Positions 18,360 to 26,912 of a DNA stretch of 64,000 nt are shown in pieces. Source of the DNA: CBDCGJ01 sp965238305 (GTDB lineage: Bacteria > Pseudomonadota > Alphaproteobacteria > GCA-2731375); assembly GCA_965238305.1 (NCBI GenBank), contig CBDEHK010000001.1:4092001-4156000 (forward strand), read 5' to 3'. Numbering within the stretch: position 1 is the first letter of the stretch; each line of letters opens with the position of its first letter. The notes under the pieces were generated by a model that was given only the letters and a program-made list of their open reading frames with translations, was not told where the DNA came from and ran no database searches. The position numbers and the translations under genes were made by a program.

Positions 18360-19649
18360 ATGGACAGAATTCGTATTCGCGGCGGTAAACCGTTGAAGGG
18401 AAAAATAACGATCAGTGGGGCAAAAAATGCCGCGCTGCCTTTGATGACGGCCAGCCTGCTGACGGATGAACCGTTGGTGCTGAACAATTTGCCGCACCTG
18501 ATCGATATTTCGACCATGATCAACCTTCTGGCCCAACATGGCGTCGAGGTAAATATGGCCGGCGAACATCCGAACGGCGGCGCGCGCGGACAAGTCATTT
18601 CGCTTTCCAGCCGGAAAATCGACAACACAATTGCTCCCTATGACATTGTGCGAAAGATGCGGGCATCTGTGCTGGTCTTGGGGCCCCTGTTGGCACGCTT
18701 TGGCGAAGCCCAGGTTTCGCTGCCCGGCGGTTGTGCCATCGGCACCCGACCGGTTGACTATCACATTCAGGGGCTAGAGGCATTGGGCGCCGAAATCGAC
18801 ATTGTCGACGGCTATATGCATGCTAGTGCATCTAAGGGCCTGATCGGCAACACCATCAGCTTTCCGCGGGTTTCCGTCGGCGCAACCGAAAATTTGTTGA
18901 TGGCGGCAAGCCTGGCGAGGGGCGAAACCGTGATTAAAAATGCCGCGAAAGAACCGGAAGTTGCCGATTTAGCAAACTGTCTCGTCGCGATGGGTGCACA
19001 AATCGATGGGATAGGTACCGCCACATTGACAATTCAAGGTGTTGACAGGCTGCATGGCACAGAATATTCGGTCTTGCCGGATCGGGTGGAAACGGCGACT
19101 TACGCGATGGCAGCCGGGATCACCGGTGGTGACGTCGAATTGATCGGCGCGCGGATTGATTTGATGGAAACGGCCGTCGATGCGTTTATTCAGGCTGGCG
19201 TCCAATTGAGCGAAACCGAGAACGGTTTACGGGCCCAACGAAATGGCGGGCAGTTGCAGGCAACCGATATCACAACCCAACCTTATCCGGGTTTTCCGAC
19301 AGATATGCAGGCCCAAATGATGGCCTTGTTATCGCTGGCGGATGGTGCCTCTATTATTACTGAAACAATATTTGAAAATCGATTTATGCATGTGCCGGAG
19401 TTGTCCCGCCTTGGTGCCGATATTCAGATAAAAGGGTCCAACGCTGTGGTGCGGGGCGTGAATAGCTTAAAAGGCGCTGAAGTGATGGCGACAGACCTTC
19501 GCGCTTCCGTCTCGCTTGTCCTGGCCGGCCTTGCCGCCGAAGGTGAGACCCTGATAAATCGTATTTATCATCTGGACCGGGGTTACGAACGATTGGAAGA
19601 AAAGTTAGGACGTTGCGGCGCCGATATCGAGCGGCTGGCAGATGACTAA
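18360..19649 (+). CDS. murA: UDP-N-acetylglucosamine 1-carboxyvinyltransferase
   Basis: 429-residue enzyme that transfers enolpyruvate from PEP to UDP-GlcNAc, the first committed step of peptidoglycan synthesis in the cytosol. The EPSP-synthase-like double barrel shows Lys22-Asn23 (ISGAKNAALPLM) and the PEP-binding loop LPGGCAIGTRPVDYH with catalytic Cys125, the residue alkylated by fosfomycin, so the enzyme should be fosfomycin-sensitive at that site. Length is standard. It heads the conserved run into DUF2948, hisG and hisD, with 27 bp to the next gene. Confidence 0.97.
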   Translation: MDRIRIRGGKPLKGKITISGAKNAALPLMTASLLTDEPLVLNNLPHLIDISTMINLLAQHGVEVNMAGEHPNGGARGQVISLSSRKIDNTIAPYDIVRKMRASVLVLGPLLARFGEAQVSLPGGCAIGTRPVDYHIQGLEALGAEIDIVDGYMHASASKGLIGNTISFPRVSVGATENLLMAASLARGETVIKNAAKEPEVADLANCLVAMGAQIDGIGTATLTIQGVDRLHGTEYSVLPDRVETATYAMAAGITGGDVELIGARIDLMETAVDAFIQAGVQLSETENGLRAQRNGGQLQATDITTQPYPGFPTDMQAQMMALLSLADGASIITETIFENRFMHVPELSRLGADIQIKGSNAVVRGVNSLKGAEVMATDLRASVSLVLAGLAAEGETLINRIYHLDRGYERLEEKLGRCGADIERLADD

Positions 19650-19676
19650 CAATAGAATTATCGACAGGAGATCGCG

Positions 19677-20117
19677 GTGAGTGATCCATTGAATTTAATG
19701 GCAGCGGACGAACAAGGCCTGGCGATTATTTCAGCCTGTCTGCAGGATTCGCTAACTCGCCTAGCCGATATGAGTTATCAAAAGCGACGACGGCGGTTTG
19801 TTGCGATGTTCAGCCGTTATCGGTGGGAAGACAATAATTCACAGAATAAAGGTCAACGCGTACGCGCCGGCGTTCATTTCGATGGTGTCAGCGGTGTTCG
19901 TGCACAAGGATTGGATCTGAACGATGTTGACGGGCTGCTCGACATATTGGCGCTGACATCCGAACCGAGCGGTGAAGGTTTCGAAATAACCATGATCTTC
20001 GCCGGTGGCGGGGCGATCAAGTTGGACGCCGAATGCATCGACGTCTTCTTGTCTGACATTGGTGCGGTCTGGGACACAGCTAATCAACCTGACCACAAGC
20101 TCGAACAAGATCTGTAA
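19677..20117 (+). CDS. DUF2948 family protein
   Basis: 146-residue cytosolic protein of the alphaproteobacterial DUF2948 family, recognised mainly by sequence style (LADMSYQKRRRRFVAMFSRY, RVRAGVHFDGVSGV, LDAECIDVFLSDIGAVWDT) and by its position between murA and hisG, where the family is normally found. The start is GTG at 19677 with ACAGGAG ahead of it. The fold appears alpha/beta with a conserved C-terminal ECIDVFLSDIG segment. No biochemical function is known; location between cell-wall and histidine genes is a synteny trait rather than proof of function. Confidence 0.85.
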   Translation: MSDPLNLMAADEQGLAIISACLQDSLTRLADMSYQKRRRRFVAMFSRYRWEDNNSQNKGQRVRAGVHFDGVSGVRAQGLDLNDVDGLLDILALTSEPSGEGFEITMIFAGGGAIKLDAECIDVFLSDIGAVWDTANQPDHKLEQDL

Positions 20118-20129
20118 CGGGAAGAGACC

Positions 20130-20795
20130 ATGGCTATCGCCAACGATCCACTTATATTCGCCTTGCCCAAAGGACGCATCCTGAAGGAAGCGGTGCCATT
20201 GTTGAATGCCGCCGGTATCGAACCGGAAGCCGCGTTCGAAAATCCGAACTCGCGGCAATTACAATTCGATACCAATATTCCAAACCTTCGCATCATCCGC
20301 GTGCGCAGTTTCGATGTCGCCACGTTTGTTGCTTTTGGTGCAGCGCAGATCGGCATTGCCGGCAACGATGTGCTGATGGAATTCAATTACTCAGAGATAT
20401 TTGCGCCGATCGATCTGGATATCGGTCACTGCCATATTTCGGTGGCGGAGCCGGAAGAATTGTCCGCAACGGACGATCCGTCGCGGTGGAGCCATGTTCG
20501 CGTGGCCACTAAATATCCGAAGATTACCTGTGAACATTTTGCTCGCCGGGGCGTTCAAGCCGAATGCATCAAATTGAATGGAGCGATGGAATTGGCGCCA
20601 AGTCTCGGGCTTTGCCGCCGCATTGTCGATTTGGTCTCAAGCGGGGCAACGTTAAAAGCCAATGGCTTGGTGGAAATAGAAAAAATCGCCAACGTCACTT
20701 CCCGGCTGGTGGTTAATCGCGCCGCCTTTAAGACCCGACCGGAAGAGATCGGTGGCTGGATTGGTCGCTTTCGGGAGGTGCGACGTGCCGCGTGA
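20130..20795 (+). CDS. hisG: ATP phosphoribosyltransferase, short form
   Basis: 221-residue catalytic subunit of the first step of histidine synthesis, joining ATP and PRPP to phosphoribosyl-ATP. FALPKGRILKEAVPLL at the N-terminus and LVSSGATLKANGLVEIE near the C-terminus are family blocks. It lacks the roughly 80-residue regulatory domain of long HisG. Short-form enzymes need the HisRS-like partner HisZ for activity and histidine feedback, and hisZ is not within this window. The 3' end overlaps hisD by 11 bp, indicating translational coupling. Confidence 0.95.
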   Translation: MAIANDPLIFALPKGRILKEAVPLLNAAGIEPEAAFENPNSRQLQFDTNIPNLRIIRVRSFDVATFVAFGAAQIGIAGNDVLMEFNYSEIFAPIDLDIGHCHISVAEPEELSATDDPSRWSHVRVATKYPKITCEHFARRGVQAECIKLNGAMELAPSLGLCRRIVDLVSSGATLKANGLVEIEKIANVTSRLVVNRAAFKTRPEEIGGWIGRFREVRRAA

Positions 20796-22083
20796 ATTAA
20801 GGCAGCGTGATCCTGGCTTCCAAGAAGCTTTCGCGGCATTCCTAGGCGAGAAACGGGAAACTGCCGCCGATGTTGCGACAACTGTCGCAATAATTCTTGA
20901 GGAAGTACGCCAAGGCGGCGACGAAACCGTACTGAAATATACCAACAAGTTTGACCGCACGGACTTTTGTGCAGATGATCTTCGGATCCCAGTCGATGAA
21001 ATCGACAAGGCCTATTCGGATTGCCCTGACGTCCAAATTGAAGCGCTCAAAGTTGCTGCAATGCGTATCGAAGCCTATCACCGCCGGCAACTTCCCGAAG
21101 ACGATCGTTTCACCGACGAAGCCGGTGTCGAACTTGGCCATCGCTGGACCGCGATTGCTGCGGTTGGGCTCTATGTTCCAGGCGGCTTAGCTGCTTATCC
21201 CTCCTCGCTTCTGATGAACGCTATTCCAGCGAAAGTTGCCGGTGTACCGCGCCTTGCGATGTGCGTCCCGACCCCGGACAATCTACTAAATCCCCTGGTT
21301 TTGGCAGCTGCCAAAATAACCGGCATTACGGAAATTTACCGTATCGGCGGCGCGCAAGCGATTGCCGCCCTTACCTATGGGACCAAGACGGTGCCGGCGG
21401 TCGACAAAATCGTCGGACCGGGCAATGCTTATGTTTCCACCGCAAAACGGCAGGTATTCGGCATTGTCGGGATCGACATGACCGCTGGCCCGTCGGAAAT
21501 CTTGATCATCAGCGACCGGATTAGCAATCCCGACTGGATCGCTGCCGACCTCTTGTCGCAGGCCGAGCATGGCGACGCACAATCTATTTTAATCACCGAT
21601 GACAGAGATTTTGCCGACGCCGTTATGCAGGCTGTTGACCGGCAACTCCAGCAACTTCCAAAAGCCGATATCGCCGGCGCCAGCTGGCGCGATTACGGCG
21701 CGGTTATCTTAGTTGACGACGTCACTAAGGACGCCGCCCCGTTAGTCGACAAGATCGCGCCGGAACATCTTGAAATCTGTCTCGATGATCCGGAAGAAAT
21801 TCTGCAACAAGTCCGTAATGCCGGCACTGTTTTCCTAGGCCGACATACTCCGGAAGCCATCGGCGACTATGTCGCGGGCACCAATCACGTCCTGCCCACG
21901 GCGCGCAGCGCCCGCTTCTTCTCCGGCCTAACAGTCGGCGAGTTCATCAAACGAACAAGTATTGTCCGTTGCGATGAAACGGCCTTGCGCCGGATCGGAC
22001 CTTATGCAGTGACATTGGCAAATGCCGAAGGTTTGGAAGCACATGCGCGTTCTATTACCGAACGCATCGGCCATGGGAAATAG
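20785..22083 (+). CDS. hisD: Histidinol dehydrogenase
   Basis: 432-residue zinc enzyme performing the last two steps of histidine synthesis, histidinol to histidine with two NAD+. Signature blocks are visible: GLYVPGGLAAYPSSLLMNA, GPGNAYVSTAKRQVFG and AGPSEILIISD, LLSQAEHGD with Gln/His metal ligands, and the APEHLEI / GRHTPEAIGDY region. I place the start at the GTG at 20785 because GGGAGGTG precedes it and the length then matches HisD (about 434); an upstream GTG at 20752 would lengthen it by 11 residues. It overlaps hisG. Confidence 0.95.
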   Translation: MPRELRQRDPGFQEAFAAFLGEKRETAADVATTVAIILEEVRQGGDETVLKYTNKFDRTDFCADDLRIPVDEIDKAYSDCPDVQIEALKVAAMRIEAYHRRQLPEDDRFTDEAGVELGHRWTAIAAVGLYVPGGLAAYPSSLLMNAIPAKVAGVPRLAMCVPTPDNLLNPLVLAAAKITGITEIYRIGGAQAIAALTYGTKTVPAVDKIVGPGNAYVSTAKRQVFGIVGIDMTAGPSEILIISDRISNPDWIAADLLSQAEHGDAQSILITDDRDFADAVMQAVDRQLQQLPKADIAGASWRDYGAVILVDDVTKDAAPLVDKIAPEHLEICLDDPEEILQQVRNAGTVFLGRHTPEAIGDYVAGTNHVLPTARSARFFSGLTVGEFIKRTSIVRCDETALRRIGPYAVTLANAEGLEAHARSITERIGHGK

Positions 22084-22097
22084 AGAGCGGGATTGCG

Positions 22098-22574
22098 ATG
22101 GCCGACGAAAAGCACAAAATCGTCAAAATCACGCTTGATGAGCGGACGGTAATCCGTCGCTCACCCGACATTGAGCATGAGCGAAAAGTCGCAATGTACG
22201 ACTTGCTGGAAGAAAACTTCTTCGAGCCACTGGGCGATTATAATGGCCCCTACCACATATATCTTGGGATGGAGGAGACCAGATTGGTGCTGGATATTCG
22301 TGGCACCGACGAAGGCGAACAAGGTCGCATCCGGGTATCCCTTTCACCCTTCCGTCGGGTCATCAAAGATTATTTTGCGATCTGCGAAAGCTATTACAAC
22401 GCGATCAAGTCTGCATCGCCGTCGCAAATTGAAGCTATTGATATGGGACGCCGTGGCCTCCATAATGATGGGTCCACGCTATTGCAAGAGCGCATCTCAG
22501 AGCAAATTAACGTCGATATGGAAACGGCGCGGCGTCTTTTTACTTTGATCTGTGTCCTGCAGATCCGAGGTTAA
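22098..22574 (+). CDS. UPF0262 family protein
   Basis: 158-residue cytosolic protein of uncharacterised family UPF0262. It is recognised by ITLDERTVIRRSPDIEHERK, the central YHIYLGMEETRLVLDI, SPFRRVIKDYFAICESYY and the C-terminal ARRLFTLICVLQIRG, and by its standard place after hisD. The family is restricted to Alphaproteobacteria and has no known activity. It begins 14 bp after hisD and ends 7 bp before the phosphatase gene, so it belongs to the same transcript. Acidic and aromatic conserved positions suggest a small globular domain; no metal-binding or membrane features. Confidence 0.9.
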   Translation: MADEKHKIVKITLDERTVIRRSPDIEHERKVAMYDLLEENFFEPLGDYNGPYHIYLGMEETRLVLDIRGTDEGEQGRIRVSLSPFRRVIKDYFAICESYYNAIKSASPSQIEAIDMGRRGLHNDGSTLLQERISEQINVDMETARRLFTLICVLQIRG

Positions 22575-22581
22575 TGCCACG

Positions 22582-23022
22582 ATGACCCGAGTACCTGGCA
22601 GCGTGTTATTCGCCTGTAGTTTCAATTCGGTTCGCTCGCCAATCGCTGAAGGCATCACCAAATACCTATTTGGCCGCGAGATTTTTGTCGATTCTGTGGG
22701 TGTTAGAACAGAGGTTGTGAACGGCTATGCCATTGCAGTCATGGAAGAAGTCGGCATCGACATTCGCAACCATAACACTAAAACATTCGACGATTTGCGG
22801 GACGGTTCATTTGACTTAATCATCACCATGACGCCGGAAGCGCAGCATCGTGCGATCGAACTTACACGCACATTGTCGATCGACATTGAATATTGGCCAA
22901 CCTATGATCCGACCGTCGTACGCGGCAGCCGGGAGGACATATTGGAAGGGTTCAGGCGAACCCGCGACGGTTTGTTCGAAAAGATCAAAACACGTTTCGG
23001 ATCGTCGAACCAAAACGCCTAG
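22582..23022 (+). CDS. Low-molecular-weight protein-tyrosine-phosphatase family
   Basis: 146-residue protein with the LMW phosphatase P-loop CSFNSVRSPIAEG: nucleophile Cys12 and phosphate-binding Arg18 (CX5R-S). The acid loop is WPTYDPT, with the general-acid Asp. Chosen start is the ATG at 22582, which puts the P-loop at the expected depth; an upstream ATG at 22552 overlaps UPF0262. The family includes tyrosine phosphatases and thioredoxin-type arsenate reductases, but the extra Cys residues of ArsC are absent, so a phosphatase is more likely. It is a fixed member of this alphaproteobacterial cluster and its substrate is unknown. Confidence 0.88.
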   Translation: MTRVPGSVLFACSFNSVRSPIAEGITKYLFGREIFVDSVGVRTEVVNGYAIAVMEEVGIDIRNHNTKTFDDLRDGSFDLIITMTPEAQHRAIELTRTLSIDIEYWPTYDPTVVRGSREDILEGFRRTRDGLFEKIKTRFGSSNQNA

Positions 23023-23120
23023 TTGCAAAGAAATCACAAAATAATTTCGAAAAACCTTGATTTTTTCGCAATATCTGAGCATTTTCCGCCCACCCAGTAG
23101 CCGCAACAGTTGGAGAGACA

Positions 23121-23339
23121 ATGGCGAAAGAAGAACTTTTAGAGTTTCCTGGCACGGTAACGGAGCTATTACCGAATGCCATGTTCCGTGTCGTTCTGGA
23201 AAACGAGCACGAAGTGCTGGCCCACACAGCCGGTAAAATGCGTAAACACCGCATCCGTGTTCTTGCCGGTGATAAGGTATTGGTAGAAATGACCCCCTAC
23301 GACCTGTCAAAAGGTCGGATCACTTATCGTTTTAAATAG
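23121..23339 (+). CDS. infA: Translation initiation factor IF-1
   Basis: 72 residues, the exact usual length of IF-1, an S1-type OB fold that binds the ribosomal A site on the 30S subunit during initiation. VTELLPNAMFRVVLEN, VLAHTAGKMRKHRIRVLAGD and MTPYDLSKGRITYRFK are nearly canonical. TTGGAGAGACA lies ahead of the ATG. The 98-bp AT-rich gap before it is the largest in this run and probably contains an extra promoter, giving IF-1 separate expression from the histidine genes. Confidence 0.98.
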   Translation: MAKEELLEFPGTVTELLPNAMFRVVLENEHEVLAHTAGKMRKHRIRVLAGDKVLVEMTPYDLSKGRITYRFK

Positions 23340-23353
23340 AAACCGTCACGCAA

Positions 23354-23998
23354 TTGGCGGCGCCAACTTCGAAAACTCATCAGCACCCCAGCGCGACGAA
23401 CGCACGCCCTAAACTTGTTTTGGCATCCGCCTCACCGAGGCGGCGGGAATTGTTAGCGCAGATTGGCGTCATACCTGACCTCATCGTCGCTGGTGATATC
23501 GACGAAACACCGCATAAAGATGAAACCGCCCGCCAATTGGTCGCGCGACTGGCGATGGAAAAATGTCAAATTATCGCCGCTCAAAATACAGGTGCAATTG
23601 TGTTGGCGGCGGACACCATTGTTGTTGCCGGGAACCGCATACTTGGCAAAGCCGTAGACCAGCGTGAAGCCCGTAAATTTCTCGAATTACTTTCCGGCAG
23701 ACGCCATCAGGTAATGACAGGCATCACTGTGATTGGCGCGAACGGGTGGGGTAGCCATCGCCTTGTCCGCACGATGGTGAATTTTAAGCGTTTAAGTTCG
23801 CAGGAACTCGAGTGGTATTTGACGCAAGACGAATGGCAGGGAAAAGCCGGCGCATACGCCATTCAAGGGCTGGGCGGCGCTTTGATCAAACGGATAAATG
23901 GGTCTTACTCCAATGTCGTTGGTCTGCCGCTTCAGGAAACGGCGGGATTGTTGCAAGGCCAAGGATATCCCGTGTTCGAAATAGGCAGCTGCGACTAA
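23354..23998 (+). CDS. maf: Maf/YhdE-family nucleotide pyrophosphatase
   Basis: 214-residue Maf protein, a house-cleaning pyrophosphatase acting on non-canonical or dTTP/UTP nucleotides and once linked to septum inhibition. The P-loop-like LASASPRRRELL, the DETPHKDE block, VLAADTIVV with the catalytic Asp, and GKAGAYAIQGLGG are all present. No ATG lies upstream of the first motif; the likely start is a TTG at 23354, 14 bp after infA, with a poor ribosome site. Residues 1-18 before the motif are low complexity. It is followed 1 bp later by the RNase G gene. Confidence 0.92.
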   Translation: MAAPTSKTHQHPSATNARPKLVLASASPRRRELLAQIGVIPDLIVAGDIDETPHKDETARQLVARLAMEKCQIIAAQNTGAIVLAADTIVVAGNRILGKAVDQREARKFLELLSGRRHQVMTGITVIGANGWGSHRLVRTMVNFKRLSSQELEWYLTQDEWQGKAGAYAIQGLGGALIKRINGSYSNVVGLPLQETAGLLQGQGYPVFEIGSCD

Positions 23999-23999
23999 T

Positions 24000-25091
24000 A
24001 TGGCCCGCGCGGTTTATTTTCATCAGAACCCACTCGGGTCGATCGCCGCATTAACAGAAGATGGTGACCTGTTAGAATTGGTCTGCGCGCGATTGGATCA
24101 AACAAACAGCCTTGGCAATATTTATTCCGGGCGGGTGCAAGCGATCAACAAAGCGGCCGGCGGTGCCTTTGTCGATATTGGTGGAAACGACGCCGGATTT
24201 CTTCCGCAAAAAAGATTTCCTGCCAACCTTCACGAAGGGGCCATCCTTGTCATCGAAGTCGATCGCGAAGCCGAACCCGGGAAAGGACCCAGGCTGAAAC
24301 TGTTTGATCACCCGGTTCGGGAGGAAATGAAACCAAAATTGCTTTCAGCGGCATTGTCACGCCCCCTACAGGCCCTAAAATCTTGGGCAACCGAGCCAGA
24401 GGTTCAAATTCACGCTGACGCCAACCTTTCGCAATTGAACCTTCCGTTTGAGCGATATCGCGCTGCAGAATTCATTTTCGACGCCGTCGGGCTGCAGGAA
24501 GTCCTCGACAGTGTCATGGCGCCATCTATTCGATTACCTTCAGGCGGCAATATCATTATTGAACCGACAACGTCCATGACCACGGTGGATGTAAATAGTG
24601 GTCGTTCGCAGAGCAATTCCAACCACAAGAACATAATGCTCACAAATGATGAAGCGGCGGAAATGCTGGCGCGACACTTACGCCTTCGCAATATAGGCGG
24701 ACTTCTCGTCGTCGATTTTCTTCGCATGAATCACCAGCGTGACCGCGATCAAATCCTATCGAAATTGAAGCGGTCGGTGGATACTGACACTCAAATCGGC
24801 GGTTTTACGGCCTTGGGGTTAGTGGATATGTCTCGTCGTCAGCGTGGATTTAGTTTGAATGAAGAAACAATTCGACTATTTACCATCGGACGTATACTTG
24901 CGGCCCTGCGACAACAAGCTCGACAAAGTCACCGGCGGCCAATAACCCTGCAGGTTTCAATCACGCTCATAGCCGATATCGATCAATTGATGACCTTGCA
25001 TGGTAAGGAGATGAGCGAACAATTAGGCGCAATCGACGTGAAGACAGCGAATGATTTCAGTAAACACCAATTCACGGTGGCGATGCCATGA
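24000..25091 (+). CDS. rng: Ribonuclease E/G family endoribonuclease
   Basis: 363-residue short RNase E/G. An S1-like RNA-binding part (about 35-100, NIYSGRVQAI...AFVDIG) precedes the DNase I-like catalytic core with Asp197 (TTVDVNSG) and Asp239 (VVDFLRM), the two magnesium ligands. It lacks the C-terminal degradosome scaffold of RNase E and the zinc-link cysteines found after the catalytic core, and is shorter than E. coli RNase G (about 490). It is thus a minimal family member, of the type seen in this alphaproteobacterial cluster. Probable roles are rRNA 5' maturation and mRNA turnover. It overlaps yacG by 4 bp. Confidence 0.9.
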   Translation: MARAVYFHQNPLGSIAALTEDGDLLELVCARLDQTNSLGNIYSGRVQAINKAAGGAFVDIGGNDAGFLPQKRFPANLHEGAILVIEVDREAEPGKGPRLKLFDHPVREEMKPKLLSAALSRPLQALKSWATEPEVQIHADANLSQLNLPFERYRAAEFIFDAVGLQEVLDSVMAPSIRLPSGGNIIIEPTTSMTTVDVNSGRSQSNSNHKNIMLTNDEAAEMLARHLRLRNIGGLLVVDFLRMNHQRDRDQILSKLKRSVDTDTQIGGFTALGLVDMSRRQRGFSLNEETIRLFTIGRILAALRQQARQSHRRPITLQVSITLIADIDQLMTLHGKEMSEQLGAIDVKTANDFSKHQFTVAMP

Positions 25092-25261
25092 AAGCCCATA
25101 ACGACAATCGAAAGTGTCCGATTTGTGGACAAGCGACGGAACCCGTGACGCGTCCTTTCTGTTCCAAACGTTGTGCCGATGTCGATCTTGGTCATTGGTT
25201 AAACGAAACTTACACCATCCCCGCATTCGAACCGCCAGACGATCTTGACGAGGATGCGTGA
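25088..25261 (+). CDS. yacG: DNA gyrase inhibitor YacG
   Basis: 57-residue zinc-binding protein. Four cysteines in the YacG pattern, C10-P-I-C13 and C25-S-K-R-C29, are followed by the diagnostic VDLGHWLNE. In E. coli YacG binds GyrB and blocks gyrase DNA binding. The acidic tail PDDLDEDA is usual. The ATG overlaps the stop of the RNase G gene (ATGA), so it is translationally coupled, and it closes the conserved housekeeping run. Confidence 0.92.
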   Translation: MKAHNDNRKCPICGQATEPVTRPFCSKRCADVDLGHWLNETYTIPAFEPPDDLDEDA

Positions 25262-25412
25262 ACGGCTGGTGCCGTGCGATTCACCGTGGCGATCATTATT
25301 TGCTGGTCAAGATCAAAAATAAATGGAAATTAGCGCGATAGTCTGGCAAGTAATGCCGTGACAACGGTCGACAAACCGAACCTACGACTGTTGAAATCTG
25401 GGAGAATATCAA

Positions 25413-26408
25413 ATGAAAAGAATTATTGTCGCAGCTGCGGTTGCAGCTGCAATGTCGGCTGGCCTTGCGTCCGCTGACGTGACCAAACTTCGATATGCAA
25501 CTGCCGCGCCTGAAAAAACCCCATGGGGCGTTTTCATGAACAAGACCAACGCGCGGGCTGAAGAAATTTCCGAAGGAAGCATGAAGATCAATGTTTTCTG
25601 GAGTTCGCAATTGGGCGACGAACAAACGGTTATCCGCCAAACCGTTAAAGGACGTATCGACATTTCCGCTCAATCCGGCGTCGCGACCAGTTTAATCGTA
25701 CCGGAATTTTCGCTACTGGGCGCCCCCTATCTATTCGATACTTCCGAACAGTCGGACTGTGTTTTCGACAATCATATTCGTCCAATTTTCGAAAAACGTA
25801 TGCAGGATGCCGGCCTGATCACCTTATCCTGGGTGGAAGTAGGTCAACCTTTGATTTTCTCGAAGACGCCCATAAAAACCGTCGACGATATCAAAAATTA
25901 CAAATTGCGCGTTCCGCCGGCGCGCTCCAACGCCCTCTACTTTAAACAAGTAGGCGCGAATGGAATCCCGATGGGTGTTGTTGACATGGTGCCGGCCCTG
26001 AAAACCGGTCAAGTAAACGGTATTTCCACTTCTACAGTCTATGGTATCGCCATTGGGCTCTATAAGTTGGCCCCGAATGTGCTCGACAATTTCATCACCC
26101 ACGACATTGGCACTGTGACCATCAGCAAAAAAGTGTGGGGCAAACTAACGGAACAGCAACAAAAAGGTTTACGTGCCATTGACGAAGCGGTCGATGAATT
26201 ACGCGTCGGCATTCGCACCACGGAAAAAGCCTTGAAAGGCAAAATTGCCAAGGCCGGTATTCCGGTTTATCGCCCCAATGCCGAAGAAATGATGGCGTGG
26301 CGAGCAGCCGCCAGTCCGGCACAGGACAAGCTGGTCAAGGAAATCGGCGGCGATGCGCCGGCGATTTGGGAAGCGATCCTGAAGGCTAAGAAAGCCTGCA
26401 GCGCCTGA
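25413..26408 (+). CDS. dctP: TRAP transporter solute-binding protein (DctP family)
   Basis: 331-residue periplasmic binding protein. A signal peptide (1-22, MKRIIVAAAVAAAMSAGLAS) is followed by LRYATAAPEKTPWG. The ligand-binding region KNYKLRVPPARSNALY holds the Arg that usually clamps a carboxylate, and GVVDMVPALKTGQVNGISTS is the standard hinge region. It delivers an organic acid to the membrane pair encoded next. GGGAGAAT precedes the ATG, and a 151-bp gap from yacG probably holds the operon promoter. Likely substrates are carboxylates; the precise one is not deducible. Confidence 0.9.
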   Translation: MKRIIVAAAVAAAMSAGLASADVTKLRYATAAPEKTPWGVFMNKTNARAEEISEGSMKINVFWSSQLGDEQTVIRQTVKGRIDISAQSGVATSLIVPEFSLLGAPYLFDTSEQSDCVFDNHIRPIFEKRMQDAGLITLSWVEVGQPLIFSKTPIKTVDDIKNYKLRVPPARSNALYFKQVGANGIPMGVVDMVPALKTGQVNGISTSTVYGIAIGLYKLAPNVLDNFITHDIGTVTISKKVWGKLTEQQQKGLRAIDEAVDELRVGIRTTEKALKGKIAKAGIPVYRPNAEEMMAWRAAASPAQDKLVKEIGGDAPAIWEAILKAKKACSA

Positions 26409-26420
26409 TCCTATAGGATA

Positions 26421-26912
26421 ATGCTCAAAGTTCTTGGCATCGTCCTTCGGGCCGAACAGATTGTCGCCGCGGTCGCTTATGCGATCGTGGCCAGTCTGTT
26501 GTTGGGTGAAGTGATTGCCCGCGAAGTGTTTTTCACTTCCGTTTGGGGGTCGCAAAAAATGGCCGTCTTTGCCGCCATCATAGCGGGCTTCTTGGGCCTT
26601 ACCCTGGCGACGGCGGTAAACGGCCATTTGCGGCCGCAATTCACCGACCATTGGTGGCCCGATAATATGCAGTCGTCTGTCAGCAGATTTGGCGACATCC
26701 TTTCGGCTCTTTTGTTTGCTGCTTTGGCCTATGTTTCAGTTCAGTTTGTCATGGAAAGTGCCGCCAATCACGATCGCGCAGCGGTGCTGTATTGGTCTTT
26801 GTGGCCGTTCCAAATTGTCATACCCTATACCTTTAGCTCCTCTGCCCTGCGCCATATGGCGTTTGCTATTTGGCCGGAAACCCGGCCGCTGCCGGATATT
26901 ACGGAGGGGTAA
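26421..26912 (+). CDS. dctQ: TRAP transporter small membrane subunit (DctQ)
   Basis: 163-residue protein with four membrane helices (about 15-37, 47-68, 96-116, 128-148), the DctQ plan. Family cues are LLGEVIAREVF in helix 1 and GSQKMAVFAAIIAGFLGLTL in helix 2. It pairs with the large DctM subunit to form the Na+-driven carrier fed by the upstream binding protein. It starts 12 bp after dctP and its stop is immediately followed by the GTG of dctM. Confidence 0.87.
   Translation: MLKVLGIVLRAEQIVAAVAYAIVASLLLGEVIAREVFFTSVWGSQKMAVFAAIIAGFLGLTLATAVNGHLRPQFTDHWWPDNMQSSVSRFGDILSALLFAALAYVSVQFVMESAANHDRAAVLYWSLWPFQIVIPYTFSSSALRHMAFAIWPETRPLPDITEG

Noticed and set aside
18096..18764. 222-codon minus-strand open frame across the murA start
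   Set aside because: Antisense to murA and the 53-residue frame; no plausible product.
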